Assembly (NCBI RefSeq): GCF_022953055.1
Contig: NZ_JALJEJ010000004.1
Coordinates: 310,001 to 374,000 of the forward strand
Direction of reading: 5' to 3'
Source: Mucilaginibacter straminoryzae
GTDB taxonomy: Bacteria; Bacteroidota; Bacteroidia; Sphingobacteriales; Sphingobacteriaceae
Length of the DNA: 64,000 nucleotides
The notes beneath the pieces were generated by a model. It saw nothing but the letters and a program-made list of their open reading frames with translations. It searched no databases and had not been told where the DNA came from. Made by a program: the position numbers and the translations under genes. Of the stretch, positions 29,047 through 41,594 are shown in pieces (positions within the stretch are counted from its first letter, which is position 1; each line of letters starts with the position of its first letter).

Positions 29047-29592
29047 GTGAAAAAAATTTTATTAATCGTCGCCGCATTGTTTGTGCTGCACAACGCTAAA
29101 GCACAATCCAGTAACAATAGCTACCGTGAAGACTCGTGGCATCTCGTTGTTGGTCCAAGTGGGCTAGTCAATGTAAAACCAGGAAGTGATGTACTTCACA
29201 TTGGTTACGGAGCTGAAGGTCAATTGGAGTACTATCCTACTAACTATGTGGGGGTAACTGTTTCCACAGGCTACCTGAGATTAATCGGTGCAAAACCAAA
29301 CGGAGTTAAATTGCCTGACTTTTCTTTCGTGCCGATACGGGCGGGACTGAAAGGTTTTGTTGTATCTAATTTGTATTTACTTGCTGATGTAGGTATAGGT
29401 TTTGCGAGCCCTAAAGGTATGCTGAACTCTACATTTGTTAAAACAATTGCTCCTGGTATCGGCTACAGTAACCAGGACATTGGTCTAGACATCAGCTTAA
29501 AATATGAGAACCTGAATCAGAGAAATAATTATTTGAGCATGTTCGGCTTAAATGTAGCTTACTCATTCAATTTAAGCGGTTCAGGATATTAA
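29047..29592 (+). CDS. Small outer-membrane beta-barrel-like protein
   Basis: The 181-residue protein starts at GTG (29047) with a signal peptide (KKILLIVAALFVLHNAKAQ). The mature part has alternating strands ending in aromatic residues, such as YGAEGQLEYYPTNYVGVTVS and GLNVAYSFNL at the C-terminus, as in eight-stranded porin-like barrels. Function is unknown. It is the only plus-strand gene between the polysaccharide locus and rpoC. No ATG is available upstream in frame, and the GTG gives the signal peptide directly. Confidence 0.75.
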   Translation: MKKILLIVAALFVLHNAKAQSSNNSYREDSWHLVVGPSGLVNVKPGSDVLHIGYGAEGQLEYYPTNYVGVTVSTGYLRLIGAKPNGVKLPDFSFVPIRAGLKGFVVSNLYLLADVGIGFASPKGMLNSTFVKTIAPGIGYSNQDIGLDISLKYENLNQRNNYLSMFGLNVAYSFNLSGSGY

Positions 29593-30004
29593 GAAATTCT
29601 ACTCTCTTAGGTTTTCTAATAATATTTAAAGGTTGACAACAGTTTCAGACTTGTGAAGCAGTTTTCAACCTTTATTGTTTATGCACAAAATGCGCAGCAT
29701 CTTCTCTCCTATTTGATATCTTTCATAAGATTACCATTAGCGATGTTCATTCTGAAAGCCGATACCCCTCGACGGCCAACTGAGCATATTCACTTTAATC
29801 ACTTCGGATTCCATGTTTTAAGCGTTGTATTTGGTTTTAATGAAAACTAGCCAACTTCTATCCAGAACAGCTAGCTGATATACCTTACTGCTTGTGAAGT
29901 AGCGAAAGAGGCTGAGTCAGCAAAATACCTATCGCTCTATCGCTAATCCCTACCTTTTTATTAGACAGCGAAACCATTATACGTCTTAGTCCTACTATTA
30001 GGCA
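29593..30004. other. Non-coding spacer downstream of the 29047 gene
   Basis: About 410 bases lie between the plus-strand barrel gene and the rpoC terminator. I see no supported gene, no strong hairpin in the first 400 bases and no repeat. A 65-codon frame at 29653 starts at GTG and has no family-like features. Confidence 0.5.
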
Positions 30005-30034
30005 TAAAAAAGGGCGCTCTTTTTGGAGCACCCT
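30005..30034 (-). terminator. Terminator of rpoC
   Basis: AGGGCGCTC (30011-30019) pairs with GAGCACCCT (30026-30034), with one G-U pair on the minus strand. A run of six T follows on the minus strand (30005-30010). It lies 36 bases beyond the rpoC stop and ends the ribosomal protein/RNA polymerase block. Confidence 0.9.
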
Positions 30035-30069
30035 TCCCTTGACTTAATTATCTATAAAAAGATTAGTTA

Positions 30070-33000
30070 TTAAACTTCTTCAGCTTTAGAAGCCATCAGT
30101 TTGTCAAACTCTTCTTGTGATCCTACGCGGATGTTATCATAGATACGCATACCGGTACCTGAAGGAATTAAGTGACCTACAATCACGTTTTCTTTCAGAC
30201 CAAGCATTTTGTCGCGTTTACCTGCGATAGCTGCCTCATTCAACACCTTAGTAGTTTCCTGGAAGGAAGCTGCGGAGATGAATGATTTAGTACCTAAAGA
30301 TGCACGTGTGATACCTTGCAGTAACGGACTTGAAGTTGCTGCGATAGCATCACGAACCTGAACCAGTTTAAGATCTTTACGTTTCAGCACCGAATTTTCG
30401 TCGCGCAGTTTACGTAAATTAACAATCTGACCAGCTTTCAGGGTGCTGGAATCTCCCGGATCAACAACAACTTTCTTGTCGAAAATTTCGTCGTTCTCCA
30501 TCATGAAATCCCATCCGTCTACAGCTTCTTTCTCAAGGAAACGGGTATCGCCCGGATCCTCGATCTGTACCTTCTGCATCATCTGGTGAACGATCACTTC
30601 GAAGTGTTTATCATTGATCTTCACACCTTGCAGACGGTAAACTTCCTGGATACCGTTTACAAGATACTCTTGTACAGCCGCAGGGCCTTTAATTGCCAGG
30701 ATGTCCGCAGGTGATATAGAACCGTCAGACAATGGCATACCAGCTTTGATAAAGTCATTATCTTGTACCAGGATGTGCTTAGAAAGCGGTACTAAATATT
30801 TCTTGATCTGGCCGTCTTTAGATTCGATAGTGATCTCGCGGTTACCACGTTTCACACCGCCTAAAGTTACCACACCGTCAATCTCGGTTACTACCGCAGG
30901 GTTAGACGGGTTACGTGCCTCGAATAACTCAGTTACACGTGGCAGACCACCGGTGATATCCCGGGTTTTACCGGTTGAACGTGGGATCTTCGCAATTACC
31001 TGACCGGTTTGGATCTTCTCGCCTTCGTCTACTGCGATGTGCGCACCTACCGGGATGTTATAACCCTTGATAATGTTACCTGCAACGTCAGTGATCTGAA
31101 TTACAGGGTTCTTAGTTTTATCGCGGGTATCGATAATCACTTTCTCGCGGTGACCGGTTTGCTCGTCAGACTCTTCACGGAAAGTGATACCTTCCAATAC
31201 AGCGTCAAACTGTGCACGACCAGCGAATTCAGAGATGATTACCGCGTTGTACGGATCCCATGAACAGATACGCTCGCCTTTGGTGATCTTGCTGCCATCT
31301 TTCACATACAGGTATGAACCATATGGGATGTTATTGGTCATGATCACTTTATTGCTACCCTCTTCAATGATACGGAATTCGCCTGAACGACCTAATACCA
31401 CATCAACCGGGCCATCTTCTGCAGTCTGGAACTCAACAGTACGTACGTTCTCAAATTCGATGATACCGTCATAACGTGCGTTGATCTGAGATTCAGCCGC
31501 GATGTTAGATGCAGTACCACCCACGTGGAAGGTACGAAGTGTTAACTGTGTACCAGGCTCACCGATAGACTGTGCGGCAATTACACCCACAGCTTCACCG
31601 GCTTGAACACGTTTACCTGAAGCCAGGTTACGACCGTAACAAAGGGCACACACACCGCGTTTACTTTCGCAAGTCAATACCGAACGGATCTCTATGCCTT
31701 CTAACGGAGAGTTTTCTATTGCTTTTGCAATTTCCTCTGTTATATCTTCACCTGCGCCAACTAACAGTTCGTTAGTAATAGGATCATGTACATCATGTAA
31801 TGAAGTACGGCCTAAGATACGATCATATAATGGCTCTACGATATCCTCGTTGTCTTTCAACGCAGTTGTGAATATACCACGCAGGGTACCACAATCCGGT
31901 TCGCCAACAATCATATCCTGGGCAACGTCATGCAGACGACGGGTCAAGTAACCAGCATCGGCAGTTTTCAACGCCGTATCCGCCAAACCTTTACGGGCAC
32001 CGTGGGTAGAAATAAAGTACTCTAATACCGACAGACCTTCTTTAAAGTTTGAAAGGATCGGGTTCTCGATGATCTCGCCACCCGAACCAGATTTCTGAGG
32101 TTTCGCCATCAGACCCCGCATACCAGCTAACTGACGGATCTGCTCTTTAGAACCACGGGCACCTGAATCAAGCATCATGTACACCGAGTTAAAGCCCTGG
32201 TTATCCTTAGACAGGATATCCATTACGTTTGCAGTAAGCCTGTTGTTGATACGGGTCCAGATATCGATGATCTGGTTGTAACGCTCGTTGTTGGTAATGA
32301 AACCCATGTTATAGTTGTTCATTACCTCTTCAACCTCTTTAGAGGCCTGCTCAATCAGGGTTACTTTTTGTGCAGGGATGTTCACGTCTTTAAGGTTGAA
32401 TGATAAACCACCACGGAATGCCATCTGGAAGCCTAACTCCTTAATATCATCAAGGAATTGTGCTGCGCGTGCCATACCGGTGTTCTTCACAACGTCGCCG
32501 ATAATATCACGAAGCGATTTTTTGGTCAGCAATTCGTTAATGTAACCTACTTCTTCAGGTACAACCTGGTTAAATAACACACGGCCTACGGTAGTTTCAG
32601 TCAATTTATTAACAATACTGCCATCACGCTCTTTTACATTTACTTTAACTTTGATGAAAGCGTGCAGATCTACTTTCTTCTCGTTGTAAGCGATGATCAC
32701 TTCTTCCGGAGAATAGAAAGTCAGGTTTTCGCCTTTAACCACTCTGGTTTCATCTGTTTTGCGGCCTTTAGTAATGTAGTAAAGACCCAATACCATGTCC
32801 TGAGAAGGTACAGTAATAGGTGTACCGTTAGCAGGGTTCAGAATGTTGTGCGAAGCCAGCATCAGGATCTGTGCTTCCAAAATAGCCGCATTACCCAGCG
32901 GTACGTGAACCGCCATCTGGTCACCGTCAAAGTCGGCGTTGAATGCGGTACAGGTTAATGGGTGTAATTGGATCGCTTTACCTTCAACCAGTTTTGGCTG

Positions 33001-34353
33001 GAACGCCTGGATACCCAAACGGTGCAGCGTCGGTGCACGGTTTAGTAATACAGGGTGACCTTTCAGTACGTTTTCCAGGATATCCCAAACCAAAGGATCT
33101 TTACGGTCAACAATCTTTTTAGCTGATTTTACCGTTTTCACCACACCTCTTTCGATCATCTTGCGAATGATGAATGGTTTAAACAGCTCTGCGGCCATAT
33201 CTTTTGGTAAACCACACTCGTGCAGTTTCAGGTTTGGTCCAACGACGATTACTGAACGGGCAGAGTAGTCAACACGTTTACCTAATAAGTTCTGACGGAA
33301 ACGGCCTTGTTTACCTTTCAGAATGTCTGAAAGTGATTTCAGGGCACGATTACCTTCGGTTTTAACCGCGTTTACTTTACGTGAGTTATCAAACAACGAG
33401 TCAACCGCTTCCTGTAACATACGTTTTTCGTTACGTAAGATTACTTCCGGAGCTTTGATCTCGATCAGTCTTTTCAGACGGTTGTTACGGATAATTACAC
33501 GACGGTAAAGGTCATTCAAATCCGAAGTAGCAAAACGGCCACCTTCCAACGGAACCAACGGACGCAGTTCTGGCGGAATTACAGGAACGATCTTCACGAT
33601 CATCCACTCAGGGCTGTTGTCGATACGTGTTCTTGCATCGCGGAAAGCTTCCACGACCTGCAGGCGTTTTAACGCCTCGTTTTTACGTTGCTGAGACGTT
33701 TCGTTGGCAGCCTGGTGACGAAGATCATAAGATAACTGATCCAGGTCGATACGCTTTAATAATTCTTCTAACGCTTCGGCACCCATTTTAGCCACAAACT
33801 TCTGTGGGTCCTTATCGTCTAAGTATTGGTTTTCTTTTGGTAATGTATCTAATACGTCCAGGTATTCTTCTTCTGTAAGGAAGTCCATTTTTGAAATTCC
33901 GTCAGCTTCTTTAATACCAGGCTGAATAACTACATAACGCTCATAATAAATAATCAGGTCGAGCTTTTTGGTTGGTAAGCCCAGCAGGTAACCGATTTTG
34001 TTTGGCAAAGAACGGAAGTACCAGATGTGCGCTACCGGAACCACCAGGTTAATGTGGCCCATACGCTCGCGACGAACTTTCTTTTCGGTAACTTCAACAC
34101 CACAACGGTCACACACGATACCTTTGTAACGGATACGTTTGTATTTACCGCAATGACATTCGTAATCCTTCACCGGACCGAAAATACGCTCGCAGAATAA
34201 ACCATCACGTTCAGGTTTGTAAGTCCTGTAGTTAATGGTTTCAGGTTTTAAAACTTCACCGCTTGAACGCTCAAGAATAGACTCCGGAGAGGCTAAGCTG
34301 ATTGTAATGCTGGTAAAGTTACTTTTGATTTTATTATCCTTTTTGTAAGACAT
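30070..34353 (-). CDS. rpoC: RNA polymerase beta' subunit
   Basis: This is the 1427-residue beta' subunit. The zinc finger is [20 protein letters not shown], the catalytic Mg-binding loop is [16 protein letters not shown] (around residue 470), and a second zinc site is [15 protein letters not shown] near the C-terminal third. It follows rpoB after a 127-base spacer that holds an inverted repeat. It is the last gene before the terminator at 30005. Confidence 0.99.
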   Translation of the reverse strand: MSYKKDNKIKSNFTSITISLASPESILERSSGEVLKPETINYRTYKPERDGLFCERIFGPVKDYECHCGKYKRIRYKGIVCDRCGVEVTEKKVRRERMGHINLVVPVAHIWYFRSLPNKIGYLLGLPTKKLDLIIYYERYVVIQPGIKEADGISKMDFLTEEEYLDVLDTLPKENQYLDDKDPQKFVAKMGAEALEELLKRIDLDQLSYDLRHQAANETSQQRKNEALKRLQVVEAFRDARTRIDNSPEWMIVKIVPVIPPELRPLVPLEGGRFATSDLNDLYRRVIIRNNRLKRLIEIKAPEVILRNEKRMLQEAVDSLFDNSRKVNAVKTEGNRALKSLSDILKGKQGRFRQNLLGKRVDYSARSVIVVGPNLKLHECGLPKDMAAELFKPFIIRKMIERGVVKTVKSAKKIVDRKDPLVWDILENVLKGHPVLLNRAPTLHRLGIQAFQPKLVEGKAIQLHPLTCTAFNADFDGDQMAVHVPLGNAAILEAQILMLASHNILNPANGTPITVPSQDMVLGLYYITKGRKTDETRVVKGENLTFYSPEEVIIAYNEKKVDLHAFIKVKVNVKERDGSIVNKLTETTVGRVLFNQVVPEEVGYINELLTKKSLRDIIGDVVKNTGMARAAQFLDDIKELGFQMAFRGGLSFNLKDVNIPAQKVTLIEQASKEVEEVMNNYNMGFITNNERYNQIIDIWTRINNRLTANVMDILSKDNQGFNSVYMMLDSGARGSKEQIRQLAGMRGLMAKPQKSGSGGEIIENPILSNFKEGLSVLEYFISTHGARKGLADTALKTADAGYLTRRLHDVAQDMIVGEPDCGTLRGIFTTALKDNEDIVEPLYDRILGRTSLHDVHDPITNELLVGAGEDITEEIAKAIENSPLEGIEIRSVLTCESKRGVCALCYGRNLASGKRVQAGEAVGVIAAQSIGEPGTQLTLRTFHVGGTASNIAAESQINARYDGIIEFENVRTVEFQTAEDGPVDVVLGRSGEFRIIEEGSNKVIMTNNIPYGSYLYVKDGSKITKGERICSWDPYNAVIISEFAGRAQFDAVLEGITFREESDEQTGHREKVIIDTRDKTKNPVIQITDVAGNIIKGYNIPVGAHIAVDEGEKIQTGQVIAKIPRSTGKTRDITGGLPRVTELFEARNPSNPAVVTEIDGVVTLGGVKRGNREITIESKDGQIKKYLVPLSKHILVQDNDFIKAGMPLSDGSISPADILAIKGPAAVQEYLVNGIQEVYRLQGVKINDKHFEVIVHQMMQKVQIEDPGDTRFLEKEAVDGWDFMMENDEIFDKKVVVDPGDSSTLKAGQIVNLRKLRDENSVLKRKDLKLVQVRDAIAATSSPLLQGITRASLGTKSFISAASFQETTKVLNEAAIAGKRDKMLGLKENVIVGHLIPSGTGMRIYDNIRVGSQEEFDKLMASKAEEV

Positions 34354-34375
34354 AGTCTCCTTTTGTTTTTAAGAT

Positions 34376-34480
34376 TGAATGATTTGTTTAGTGAATGAGT
34401 GATCTGATCACTTATCTGCACATAGAAGTTAACAAAGGGACCGGATGATCGATCAACCGGCCCTTCACTAAATTCATTCA
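34376..34480. repeat. Imperfect inverted repeat in the rpoB-rpoC spacer
   Basis: The left arm (about 34376-34410) and right arm (about 34451-34480) share TGAATGA, TTTAGTGAA and TGATC in the same order on opposite strands. Inside, AAGGGACCGG pairs with CCGGCCCTT. The right arm touches the rpoB stop. It resembles the spacers between the tRNA genes in design but not in words. Confidence 0.6.
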
Positions 34481-37400
34481 TTATTCTAATGTAATATCCA
34501 GACCTAAGCCTCTTAACTCGTGAACCAATACGTTGAATGATTCCGGTACAGATGGTGTAGGCAGGTTCTCGCCTTTTACAATGGCTTCGTATGTTTTGGC
34601 ACGGCCGATCACGTCGTCAGACTTAACGGTCAAGATTTCCTGAAGGATGTTCGCTGCACCGAATGCTTCCAGTGCCCAAACCTCCATCTCACCAAAACGC
34701 TGACCACCGAACTGTGCTTTACCACCCAATGGCTGTTGTGTGATTAATGAGTACGGACCGATTGAACGGGCGTGCATCTTATCGTCAACCATGTGGCCCA
34801 GTTTCAGCATGTAGATAATACCTACAGTAGTGTGCTGATCGAAACGCTCACCTGTTAAACCATTGTATAAATAGGTACGGCCAGATTCTGGTAAGTTGGC
34901 TTTCTTAATCCACTCTTCCACTTCCTGGTAGCTTGCACCATCAAAAATCGGGGTAGCGAATTTAACACCAAGCTCTCTGCCTGCCCAACCTAATACGGTT
35001 TCGTAGATCTGACCCAAGTTCATACGTGAAGGTACACCAAGCGGGTTCAGTACGATATCTACCGGGCTGCCATCTTCTAAGAAAGGCATATCCTCGTCAC
35101 GTACAATACGTGCTACGATACCTTTGTTACCGTGGCGGCCAGCCATCTTATCACCCACTTTCAGTTTACGTTTCTTCGCGATGTAAACCTTAGCCATCTG
35201 CACAATACCTGATGGAAGCTCGTCACCTACACTGATCGCGAATTTATCACGACGGTAAGCACCTAATTCTTCATTCAGTTTAATGTTATAGTTGTGCAGT
35301 AACAATTTAATCTGATCGTTCTTGTCGTCATCAGTGGTCCATTTAGTTGGGTTGATGTTCTCGTAGTTAAGCTCTGCCAGGATTTTCTGGGTAAACTTAA
35401 CGCCTTTGGGTACAAGAAGCTCTTTGTAAACATTGTATACACCTTGTGATGTTTTGCCGTTTACAATCTCGAACAGTTTATCAATTAACAGGTTCTTCAG
35501 CTCTTTTGTCGCTTTATCATGCTTGGTATCCAATTTCTCCAGCTGCATTTTTTCTTCAGATTTTGAAGTCTTTTTAGCACGGGAGAATAATTTGGTATCG
35601 ATAACCACACCACTGATAGATGGCGGAGTTTTCAATGAAGCATCTTTAACGTCACCTGCTTTATCACCGAAGATGGCACGTAAAAGTTTTTCTTCTGGTG
35701 AGGGGTCTGATTCACCTTTAGGGGTGATCTTACCGATCAGGATATCGCCTTCTTTAACCTCTGCGCCTACACGGATGATACCGTCTTCGTCAAGGTCTTT
35801 AGTCGCTTCTTCAGATACGTTCGGGATATCAGCAGTTAACTCTTCCTCACCACGTTTGGTGTCACGAACTTCCAGCTCGAACTCTTCTACGTGGATAGAG
35901 GTAAAGATATCCTGAGATACCACACGCTCAGAAATCACAATCGCATCCTCGAAGTTATAACCTTGCCAAGGCATGAACGCCACTTTCAGGTTACGGCCAA
36001 GCGCAAGCTCGCCGTTCTGGGTAGCATAACCTTCTGAAAGCACCTGACCTTTTTGTACCCGTTCGCCTTTTTTAACAATCGGCTTCAGGTTAATGGTAGT
36101 GCTCTGGTTGGTTTTCTTGAATTTGGTTAAGCGGTATGATTTGCTGTCGCCTTCAAAAGAAACCAAACGGTCATCTTCTGTACGGTCATATTTAATACGG
36201 ATCTCGTTCGCGTCAACGTACTCAACTACACCATCGCCTTCAGCGTTGATCAGTGTACGAGAGTCTTTTGCTACACGGCCTTCCAAACCAGTACCTACGA
36301 TCGGAGCTTCCGGACGTAACAGCGGTACTGCCTGGCGTTGCATGTTCGAACCCATCAATGCACGGTTAGCGTCATCGTGTTCAAGGAACGGAATCAGCGA
36401 AGCCGCAATTGAAGTGATCTGGTTAGGCGCAACGTCCATATAGTCCAGACGCTCTGGCTCTATAACCGGGAAGTCACCTTCGAAACGTGCTTTAACACGT
36501 GGGGTATCAAAGTTACCCTGATCATCATACATCGCGTTAGCCTGAGCAATGGTTTTACCATCCTCATCTTCTGCCGATAAATAGATCACGGGCTCATCAA
36601 CTGCTACTTTACCGTTATCAACGCGTTTGTACGGCGTTTCGATAAAGCCCAGGTTATTGATCTTCGCGTGAACGCAAAGAGAAGAGATCAAACCGATGTT
36701 CGGACCTTCAGGAGTTTCGATGGTACACAAACGACCGTAGTGGGTGTAGTGAACGTCACGAACCTCGAAACCGGCACGCTCGCGTGACAGACCACCGGGA
36801 CCTAAAGCTGAAAGACGACGCTTGTGCGTGATCTCTGCCAGTGGGTTGGTTTGGTCCATGAACTGAGAAAGCTGGTTGGTTCCGAAGAACGAGTTGATCA
36901 CTGATGATAACGTACGTGCGTTGATCAGGTCAGTCGGTGTGAACACCTCGTTGTCACGAATGTTCATACGCTCACGGATAGTACGAGCCATACGTGCCAG
37001 ACCTACACCAAATTGCGCGTACAACTGCTCACCTACCGTACGTACACGACGGTTTGATAAGTGGTCGATATCATCCACCTCAGCTTTAGAGTTGATCAAC
37101 TTGATCAGATACTTCACAATTGCAATAATATCTTGCTTGGTTAATACCTTGGTATCACCAGAAGTATCCAGTTTCAATTTCCGGTTGATGCGGTAGCGGC
37201 CCACATCACCCAGGTCATATCTTTTATCAGAGAAGAACAGACGATCGATGATACCGCGCGCGGTTTCCTCATCTGGTGGTTCTGCGTTACGTAGCTGACG
37301 ATAGATATGCTCTACCGCTTCTTTCTCTGAGTTTGAAGTATCTTTTTGTAAAGTATTATAGATAATGGTATAATCACCGCTGGTAGCTGCATCTTCCTTA

Positions 37401-38284
37401 TTCAGGATGATGGTTTTAACACCTGCGTCAATGATCATATCAATATGGTCGTCTTCCAGTACGGTTTCGCGCTCAAGGATGATCTCGTTACGGTCGATAG
37501 ATACCACTTCACCGGTATCCTCGTCCACAAAGTCTTCCACCCATTTTTTAAGCACCCTTGCAGCAAGCTTACGGCCGATAAATTTCTTCAGGCCAGATTT
37601 GCTTACTTTAACTTCGTCTGCCAGTTCGAACAGTTCCAGAATGTCTTTATCCGAATCGTAACCAATGGCACGAAGCAAGGTTGTAACCGGGAATTTCTTT
37701 TTACGGTCGATATACGCATACATCACGTTGTTTACGTCTGTAGCGAACTCAATCCATGAACCTTTGAAAGGAATTACACGGGCAGAGTATAATTTGGTAC
37801 CGTTAGTGTGGCGGCTTTGGCCAAAGAACACACCAGGAGAACGGTGTAACTGAGAAACGATTACACGCTCGGCACCGTTGATCACAAATGTACCTTTAGG
37901 TGTCATGTAAGGGATAGTACCCAGGTACACGTCCTGTACAATTGTTTCAAAATCCTCGTGCTCCTCATCGTTACAAGATAAGCGCAGCTTAGCTTTCAGA
38001 GGAACGCTGTAGGTTAATCCGCGTTCGATACACTCTTGGATATCATAACGTGGCGGGTCAATAAAATAGTCAAGAAACTCCAGAACGAAGATGTTTCTTG
38101 AATCTGAGATCGGGAAGTTCTCAGCAAACACTTTAAACAAACCCTCTTTATGACGGTTGTCTGAAGTTGTCTCCAGCTGAAAGAATTCCCTGAAAGATTG
38201 TAACTGAACATCCAGAAAATCAGGGTAATCAATTACGTGCCTGCTGGTTGCAAAGTTTACTCTTTGATTATTGTTGTTTGCCAA
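34481..38284 (-). CDS. rpoB: RNA polymerase beta subunit
   Basis: This 1267-residue protein is the beta subunit of RNA polymerase. Landmarks include the rifampicin region [20 protein letters not shown] with [28 protein letters not shown], and [14 protein letters not shown] near the active site. The C-terminal [19 protein letters not shown] is standard. It lies between rplL and rpoC, as in most bacteria. The rif region shows no unusual residue at the positions I can compare. Confidence 0.99.
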   Translation of the reverse strand: MANNNNQRVNFATSRHVIDYPDFLDVQLQSFREFFQLETTSDNRHKEGLFKVFAENFPISDSRNIFVLEFLDYFIDPPRYDIQECIERGLTYSVPLKAKLRLSCNDEEHEDFETIVQDVYLGTIPYMTPKGTFVINGAERVIVSQLHRSPGVFFGQSRHTNGTKLYSARVIPFKGSWIEFATDVNNVMYAYIDRKKKFPVTTLLRAIGYDSDKDILELFELADEVKVSKSGLKKFIGRKLAARVLKKWVEDFVDEDTGEVVSIDRNEIILERETVLEDDHIDMIIDAGVKTIILNKEDAATSGDYTIIYNTLQKDTSNSEKEAVEHIYRQLRNAEPPDEETARGIIDRLFFSDKRYDLGDVGRYRINRKLKLDTSGDTKVLTKQDIIAIVKYLIKLINSKAEVDDIDHLSNRRVRTVGEQLYAQFGVGLARMARTIRERMNIRDNEVFTPTDLINARTLSSVINSFFGTNQLSQFMDQTNPLAEITHKRRLSALGPGGLSRERAGFEVRDVHYTHYGRLCTIETPEGPNIGLISSLCVHAKINNLGFIETPYKRVDNGKVAVDEPVIYLSAEDEDGKTIAQANAMYDDQGNFDTPRVKARFEGDFPVIEPERLDYMDVAPNQITSIAASLIPFLEHDDANRALMGSNMQRQAVPLLRPEAPIVGTGLEGRVAKDSRTLINAEGDGVVEYVDANEIRIKYDRTEDDRLVSFEGDSKSYRLTKFKKTNQSTTINLKPIVKKGERVQKGQVLSEGYATQNGELALGRNLKVAFMPWQGYNFEDAIVISERVVSQDIFTSIHVEEFELEVRDTKRGEEELTADIPNVSEEATKDLDEDGIIRVGAEVKEGDILIGKITPKGESDPSPEEKLLRAIFGDKAGDVKDASLKTPPSISGVVIDTKLFSRAKKTSKSEEKMQLEKLDTKHDKATKELKNLLIDKLFEIVNGKTSQGVYNVYKELLVPKGVKFTQKILAELNYENINPTKWTTDDDKNDQIKLLLHNYNIKLNEELGAYRRDKFAISVGDELPSGIVQMAKVYIAKKRKLKVGDKMAGRHGNKGIVARIVRDEDMPFLEDGSPVDIVLNPLGVPSRMNLGQIYETVLGWAGRELGVKFATPIFDGASYQEVEEWIKKANLPESGRTYLYNGLTGERFDQHTTVGIIYMLKLGHMVDDKMHARSIGPYSLITQQPLGGKAQFGGQRFGEMEVWALEAFGAANILQEILTVKSDDVIGRAKTYEAIVKGENLPTPSVPESFNVLVHELRGLGLDITLE

Positions 38285-38403
38285 GGGATTATAATTTTAG
38301 ATTTATTTACTAAAAAAGATCTGAGGATAAAGATTCAGGTGCTGAGGGCTTGCGCCGGTAATTGGTCTGCTCACATCCTGCAAAATTAACAACTCATATC
38401 TAA

Positions 38404-38468
38404 TTCTCATGTCATAAATGAGAACCATATAAATAGCAATAGACCCCGACCGTTTTCAGGTCGGAGTC
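38404..38468 (-). promoter_or_regulatory. Two hairpins in the rplL-rpoB spacer (attenuator-like)
   Basis: GACCCCGACC (38442-38451) pairs with GGTCGGAGTC (38459-38468) around a seven-base loop, and TTCTCAT (38404-38410) pairs with ATGAGAA (38418-38424). Neither is followed by a long T-run on the minus strand. In many bacteria this spacer holds a partial terminator or RNase III site that sets the ratio of L7/L12 to RNA polymerase. That role is inferred. Confidence 0.55.
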
Positions 38469-38497
38469 TGGTGCTTTTGGGCTATTGCCTGGTTAAA

Positions 38498-38878
38498 TTA
38501 CTTAACCTCAACAACTGCGCCGGCTTCTTCTAATTGCTTTTTAAGTGATTCAGCTTCTTCTTTAGAAACACCAGCTTTTAATTCTTTTGGTGCACCGTCA
38601 ACTAAATCTTTAGCTTCTTTCAAGCCAAGGCCAGTTAAGTCTTTTACTAACTTAACAACAGCTAACTTCTGACCGCCAGCTTCTTTTAAGATAACGTCGA
38701 ATGCAGTTTGCTCAGCAGCAGCAGCAGGAGCATCACCACCAGCAGCAGGAGCAGCAACAGCTACTGCAGCAGCAGCTGGCTCAATACCGTACTCGTCTTT
38801 CAAGATCTGAGCTAATTCGTTAACTTCTTTTACTGTTAAGTTTACCAACTGTTCAGCAAACGCTTTTAAATCTGCCAT
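38498..38878 (-). CDS. rplL: Ribosomal protein L7/L12 (bL12)
   Basis: This 126-residue stalk protein binds elongation factors on the ribosome. The N-terminal dimer domain ([20 protein letters not shown]), the alanine-rich hinge (about 35-58) and the C-terminal EKTAFDV-like domain, here [19 protein letters not shown] and [19 protein letters not shown], are all present. It lies 64 bases after rplJ. Confidence 0.99.
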   Translation of the reverse strand: MADLKAFAEQLVNLTVKEVNELAQILKDEYGIEPAAAAVAVAAPAAGGDAPAAAAEQTAFDVILKEAGGQKLAVVKLVKDLTGLGLKEAKDLVDGAPKELKAGVSKEEAESLKKQLEEAGAVVEVK

Positions 38879-38942
38879 TTTATTTAAATTTTTACTTTAA
38901 TACGTTAATGATAATTTTTGTCCGATCTTACCAGGTGTCGGA

Positions 38943-39464
38943 TTAACCTTCTCTTTCTTGTAATGTTTTTACTAAACCTGCGATAGTAGTTCCGCCTGAT
39001 TGCAGTGCAGAAAGTACATTCTTAGCAGGAGATTGCAGTAAGCCGATGATATCGCCTACCAATTCTTCTTTCGATTTCAGCGTCATTAATGCGTCCAGCT
39101 GTTCGTCGCCAACAAAGGCTGCTGAATACACATATGCTGCTTTTAAACGTGGTTTGTCACCAGTTTTTCTCAAATCTTTAATCAACTTAGCCGGAGCTTT
39201 TGCTGATTTAGAGAATAAAATGGTTGAGGTACCTTTTAATGTATCGAAAATTGGAGTGTAATCACCTTCAGCAGCTTCCAACGCTTTTTTAATCAAGCTG
39301 TTTTTCACTACTTTCATCACGATGTCGCTACCAAAACATTTGCGGCGGATATCGTTAACCTTTGCAACGGTTAAGTCAGCAGTATCAGTAATATAGAAAT
39401 TACCATACTCTTTGATCTGCTCGGTTAGAGCTTCAACCAGTTCGTATTTTTCTTCTTTATTCAT
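38943..39464 (-). CDS. rplJ: Ribosomal protein L10 (uL10)
   Basis: This 173-residue protein is the base of the ribosomal stalk, which carries the L7/L12 dimers. NKEEKYELVEALTEQIKEYG at the N-terminus and VKNSLIKKALE, with KGTSTILFS, are family signatures. The C-terminal helices that hold L12 are present. The stop of rplA is two bases upstream of its start, so the genes are coupled. Confidence 0.98.
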   Translation of the reverse strand: MNKEEKYELVEALTEQIKEYGNFYITDTADLTVAKVNDIRRKCFGSDIVMKVVKNSLIKKALEAAEGDYTPIFDTLKGTSTILFSKSAKAPAKLIKDLRKTGDKPRLKAAYVYSAAFVGDEQLDALMTLKSKEELVGDIIGLLQSPAKNVLSALQSGGTTIAGLVKTLQEREG

Positions 39465-39466
39465 GA

Positions 39467-40165
39467 TTAAATCCCCGCTACAGTTTTAGTTTCAACTTCG
39501 ATTCCGGGCGACATAGTTGAAGAGATGTGAATGCTCTTGAAATATGTACCTTTTGCAGCCGATGGTTTTAATTTTGAAATGGTTTGGATTACTTCCAAAG
39601 CATTCTCATAAATCTGCTCGGCAGGGAAAGATACTTTACCTATTGAGGCATGGATGATACCTGTTTTGTCAACTTTAAAGTCGATTTTACCTGCTTTAAC
39701 CTCTTTAACAGCTTTGCCAACTTCGGCAGTAACTGTACCAGATTTAGGGTTAGGCATTAAGTTACGCGGACCCAGGATACGACCCAGGCGGCCTACTTTA
39801 GCCATAACGCTTGGCATGGTAATAATGATGTCAACATCAGTCCATCCGCCTTCTATTTTCGCAATATAATCGTCCAAACCTACGTAATCTGCACCTGCGT
39901 CCTTTGCTTCCTGCTCTTTGTCAGGGGTACAAAGTACCAGTACACGTACAGTTTTACCGGTTCCGTGAGGCAATGTTGCAATACCGCGAACCATTTGATT
40001 GGCTTTACGCGGATCAACACCTAAACGAACGTCGATATCTACAGAAGCATCAAATTTGGTAGTAGTGATATCTTTTACCAAAGAAGACGCATCTTGCAAA
40101 GAATACGATTTGCTCGCCTCAATTTTGGAGAGTATTGCTTTACGATTTTTTGTTAATCTAGCCAC
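39467..40165 (-). CDS. rplA: Ribosomal protein L1 (uL1)
   Basis: This 232-residue protein forms the L1 stalk of the large subunit and in many bacteria represses its own operon. It has [20 protein letters not shown] at the start, [14 protein letters not shown], and [19 protein letters not shown], the signature of uL1. It lies 25 bases after rplK. Confidence 0.99.
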   Translation of the reverse strand: MARLTKNRKAILSKIEASKSYSLQDASSLVKDITTTKFDASVDIDVRLGVDPRKANQMVRGIATLPHGTGKTVRVLVLCTPDKEQEAKDAGADYVGLDDYIAKIEGGWTDVDIIITMPSVMAKVGRLGRILGPRNLMPNPKSGTVTAEVGKAVKEVKAGKIDFKVDKTGIIHASIGKVSFPAEQIYENALEVIQTISKLKPSAAKGTYFKSIHISSTMSPGIEVETKTVAGI

Positions 40166-40190
40166 TTTCTTAAACTGATTTGTGTGTTAA

Positions 40191-40634
40191 TTATTTGTTC
40201 CAGGGCGCAGTACCGTTTACGGTAATTCCCATACTGCGAGCAGTACCAGCTACCATTTTCATGGCAGATTCTACTGTAAATGCATTTAAGTCTGGCATTT
40301 TATCTTTAGCAATAGCTTCTACCTGATCCCAGTTTACACTGGCAACCTTTTTACGGTTTGGCTCTGCCGAACCACCTTTGATACCCGAAACTTCTAAAAG
40401 CTGGATCGCAACCGGTGGGGTTTTAATGATAAAATCAAAAGACTTGTCTGTATAAACAGTAATAACTACTGGTAGCACTTTACCAGGACGATCCTGGGTA
40501 CGTGCATTGAACTGCTTGCAAAACTCCATAATGTTCACACCTTTTGCACCCAATGCAGGGCCAATTGGTGGAGATGGATTTGCAGCGCCGCCTTTCACTT
40601 GTAGTTTTACTAACGCACCGACTTCTTTTGCCAT
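40191..40634 (-). CDS. rplK: Ribosomal protein L11 (uL11)
   Basis: This 147-residue protein binds 23S rRNA at the GTPase centre. [20 protein letters not shown] at the N-terminus and the C-terminal [15 protein letters not shown] are diagnostic. It begins the rplKAJL run; a 184-base spacer with an inverted repeat separates it from nusG. Confidence 0.99.
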   Translation of the reverse strand: MAKEVGALVKLQVKGGAANPSPPIGPALGAKGVNIMEFCKQFNARTQDRPGKVLPVVITVYTDKSFDFIIKTPPVAIQLLEVSGIKGGSAEPNRKKVASVNWDQVEAIAKDKMPDLNAFTVESAMKMVAGTARSMGITVNGTAPWNK

Positions 40635-40690
40635 TGTAATTAATTTATTTGTACTCTAATGTTAGTAAGTGGAAGCTATGTAACATTTAA

Positions 40691-40813
40691 GATTTTTAGA
40701 TTTGAGTATTGAGATATGAGACTTTAGATCTCCCATCTTATACTTAAACCCTATTTATGATATCTCTTTGATTTGATGATGTGTCTCATATCTCACATCT
40801 AAAATCTCAGATC
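40691..40813. repeat. Inverted repeat in the nusG-rplK spacer
   Basis: GAGATATGAGAC in the left arm (40691-40722) is perfectly complementary to GTCTCATATCTC in the right arm (40783-40813). The arms continue with looser matches of words such as GATTTGAG and TTTTAGAT. The spacer is non-coding and made of short reiterated words. Confidence 0.7.
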
Positions 40814-40818
40814 TAAAT

Positions 40819-41361
40819 TTACTCTTTTTCTACCTGCATGTAATTCAATTCGAGCGGCGTGCGGCGACCGAATATCTTTACCATTACTTTCAGTTTCTTT
40901 TTCTCTTCGTTCACTTCTTCAATCACACCGCTGAAGCCGTTGAAAGGTCCGTCCATTACTTTAACGTTCTCGCCAACGTAATACGGTACATTCATGGTTT
41001 CGCCCTGGGAAGTCATTTCATCAACTTTACCCAAAATGCGGTTAACTTCTGACTGACGAAGCGGGATTGCGTTACCGGCTTTATCGCCAAGAAAACCAAT
41101 CACACTGTTAATGTTCTTGATAATGTGTTCTAACTCGCCGTCTAATGCAGCTTCCATTAAAACATAACCCGGAAAAAAGTTGCGTTCTTTGGCAATCTTC
41201 TTACCGTCGCGCATCTGATAATATTTCTCGGTTGGAATAAGAACCTGCGGTATAAGGTGCGAAATGCCCAGGCGGTTAACCTCGGCATCGATATATTGCT
41301 TTACCTTTTTTTCTTTCCCGCTAATGGCCCTTACTACATACCATTTTAAGTTTTCACTCAT
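40819..41361 (-). CDS. nusG: Transcription elongation/antitermination factor NusG
   Basis: This 180-residue protein binds RNA polymerase and links it to Rho or to the ribosome. The NGN domain starts [20 protein letters not shown], has [10 protein letters not shown] and ends before the KOW domain, which shows [19 protein letters not shown] and [15 protein letters not shown]. It follows secE by 14 bases. Confidence 0.98.
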   Translation of the reverse strand: MSENLKWYVVRAISGKEKKVKQYIDAEVNRLGISHLIPQVLIPTEKYYQMRDGKKIAKERNFFPGYVLMEAALDGELEHIIKNINSVIGFLGDKAGNAIPLRQSEVNRILGKVDEMTSQGETMNVPYYVGENVKVMDGPFNGFSGVIEEVNEEKKKLKVMVKIFGRRTPLELNYMQVEKE

Positions 41362-41375
41362 CCCTGACGTTTAAA

Positions 41376-41570
41376 TTAAGTAAGTGAACTATAAAACTGC
41401 TTTACCAAATAACCAATGATCTGGTCCATACCAAAGATCATGATAGCGATGATAATGGCAGCAACCAACACCAGGATTGCACTGTTTTGCAGTTCACGCC
41501 AGGTTGGCCACGTTACCTTCTGCGTTAACTCTATATAAGATTCTTTAATGTATTCAGCTACGCCAGCCAT
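41376..41570 (-). CDS. secE: Preprotein translocase subunit SecE
   Basis: SecE is the small clamp of the SecYEG channel. The start at 41570 gives 64 residues beginning MAGVAEYIKESYIELTQKVT, the usual size and motif with the VTWPTWREL turn. An earlier frame from 41606 would run through the tRNA-Trp 3' end, so it is rejected. One membrane segment (about 33-52) follows the conserved turn. The tRNA-Trp lies 24 bases upstream. Confidence 0.96.
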   Translation of the reverse strand: MAGVAEYIKESYIELTQKVTWPTWRELQNSAILVLVAAIIIAIMIFGMDQIIGYLVKQFYSSLT

Positions 41571-41594
41571 CTTTGTTATTATCTCAGTTTTAAA

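Noticed and set aside
29653-29850. 65-codon frame on the plus strand after the barrel gene
   Set aside because: GTG start, no ribosome site, no domain, and it lies in a spacer with no coding bias.
35433-35915. 160-codon frame opposite rpoB
   Set aside because: It is antisense to a strongly conserved coding region, with no start signal or family.
40635-40818. Riboswitch or leader before rplK
   Set aside because: The spacer is a simple-word inverted repeat without a recognisable aptamer core or a terminator stem.
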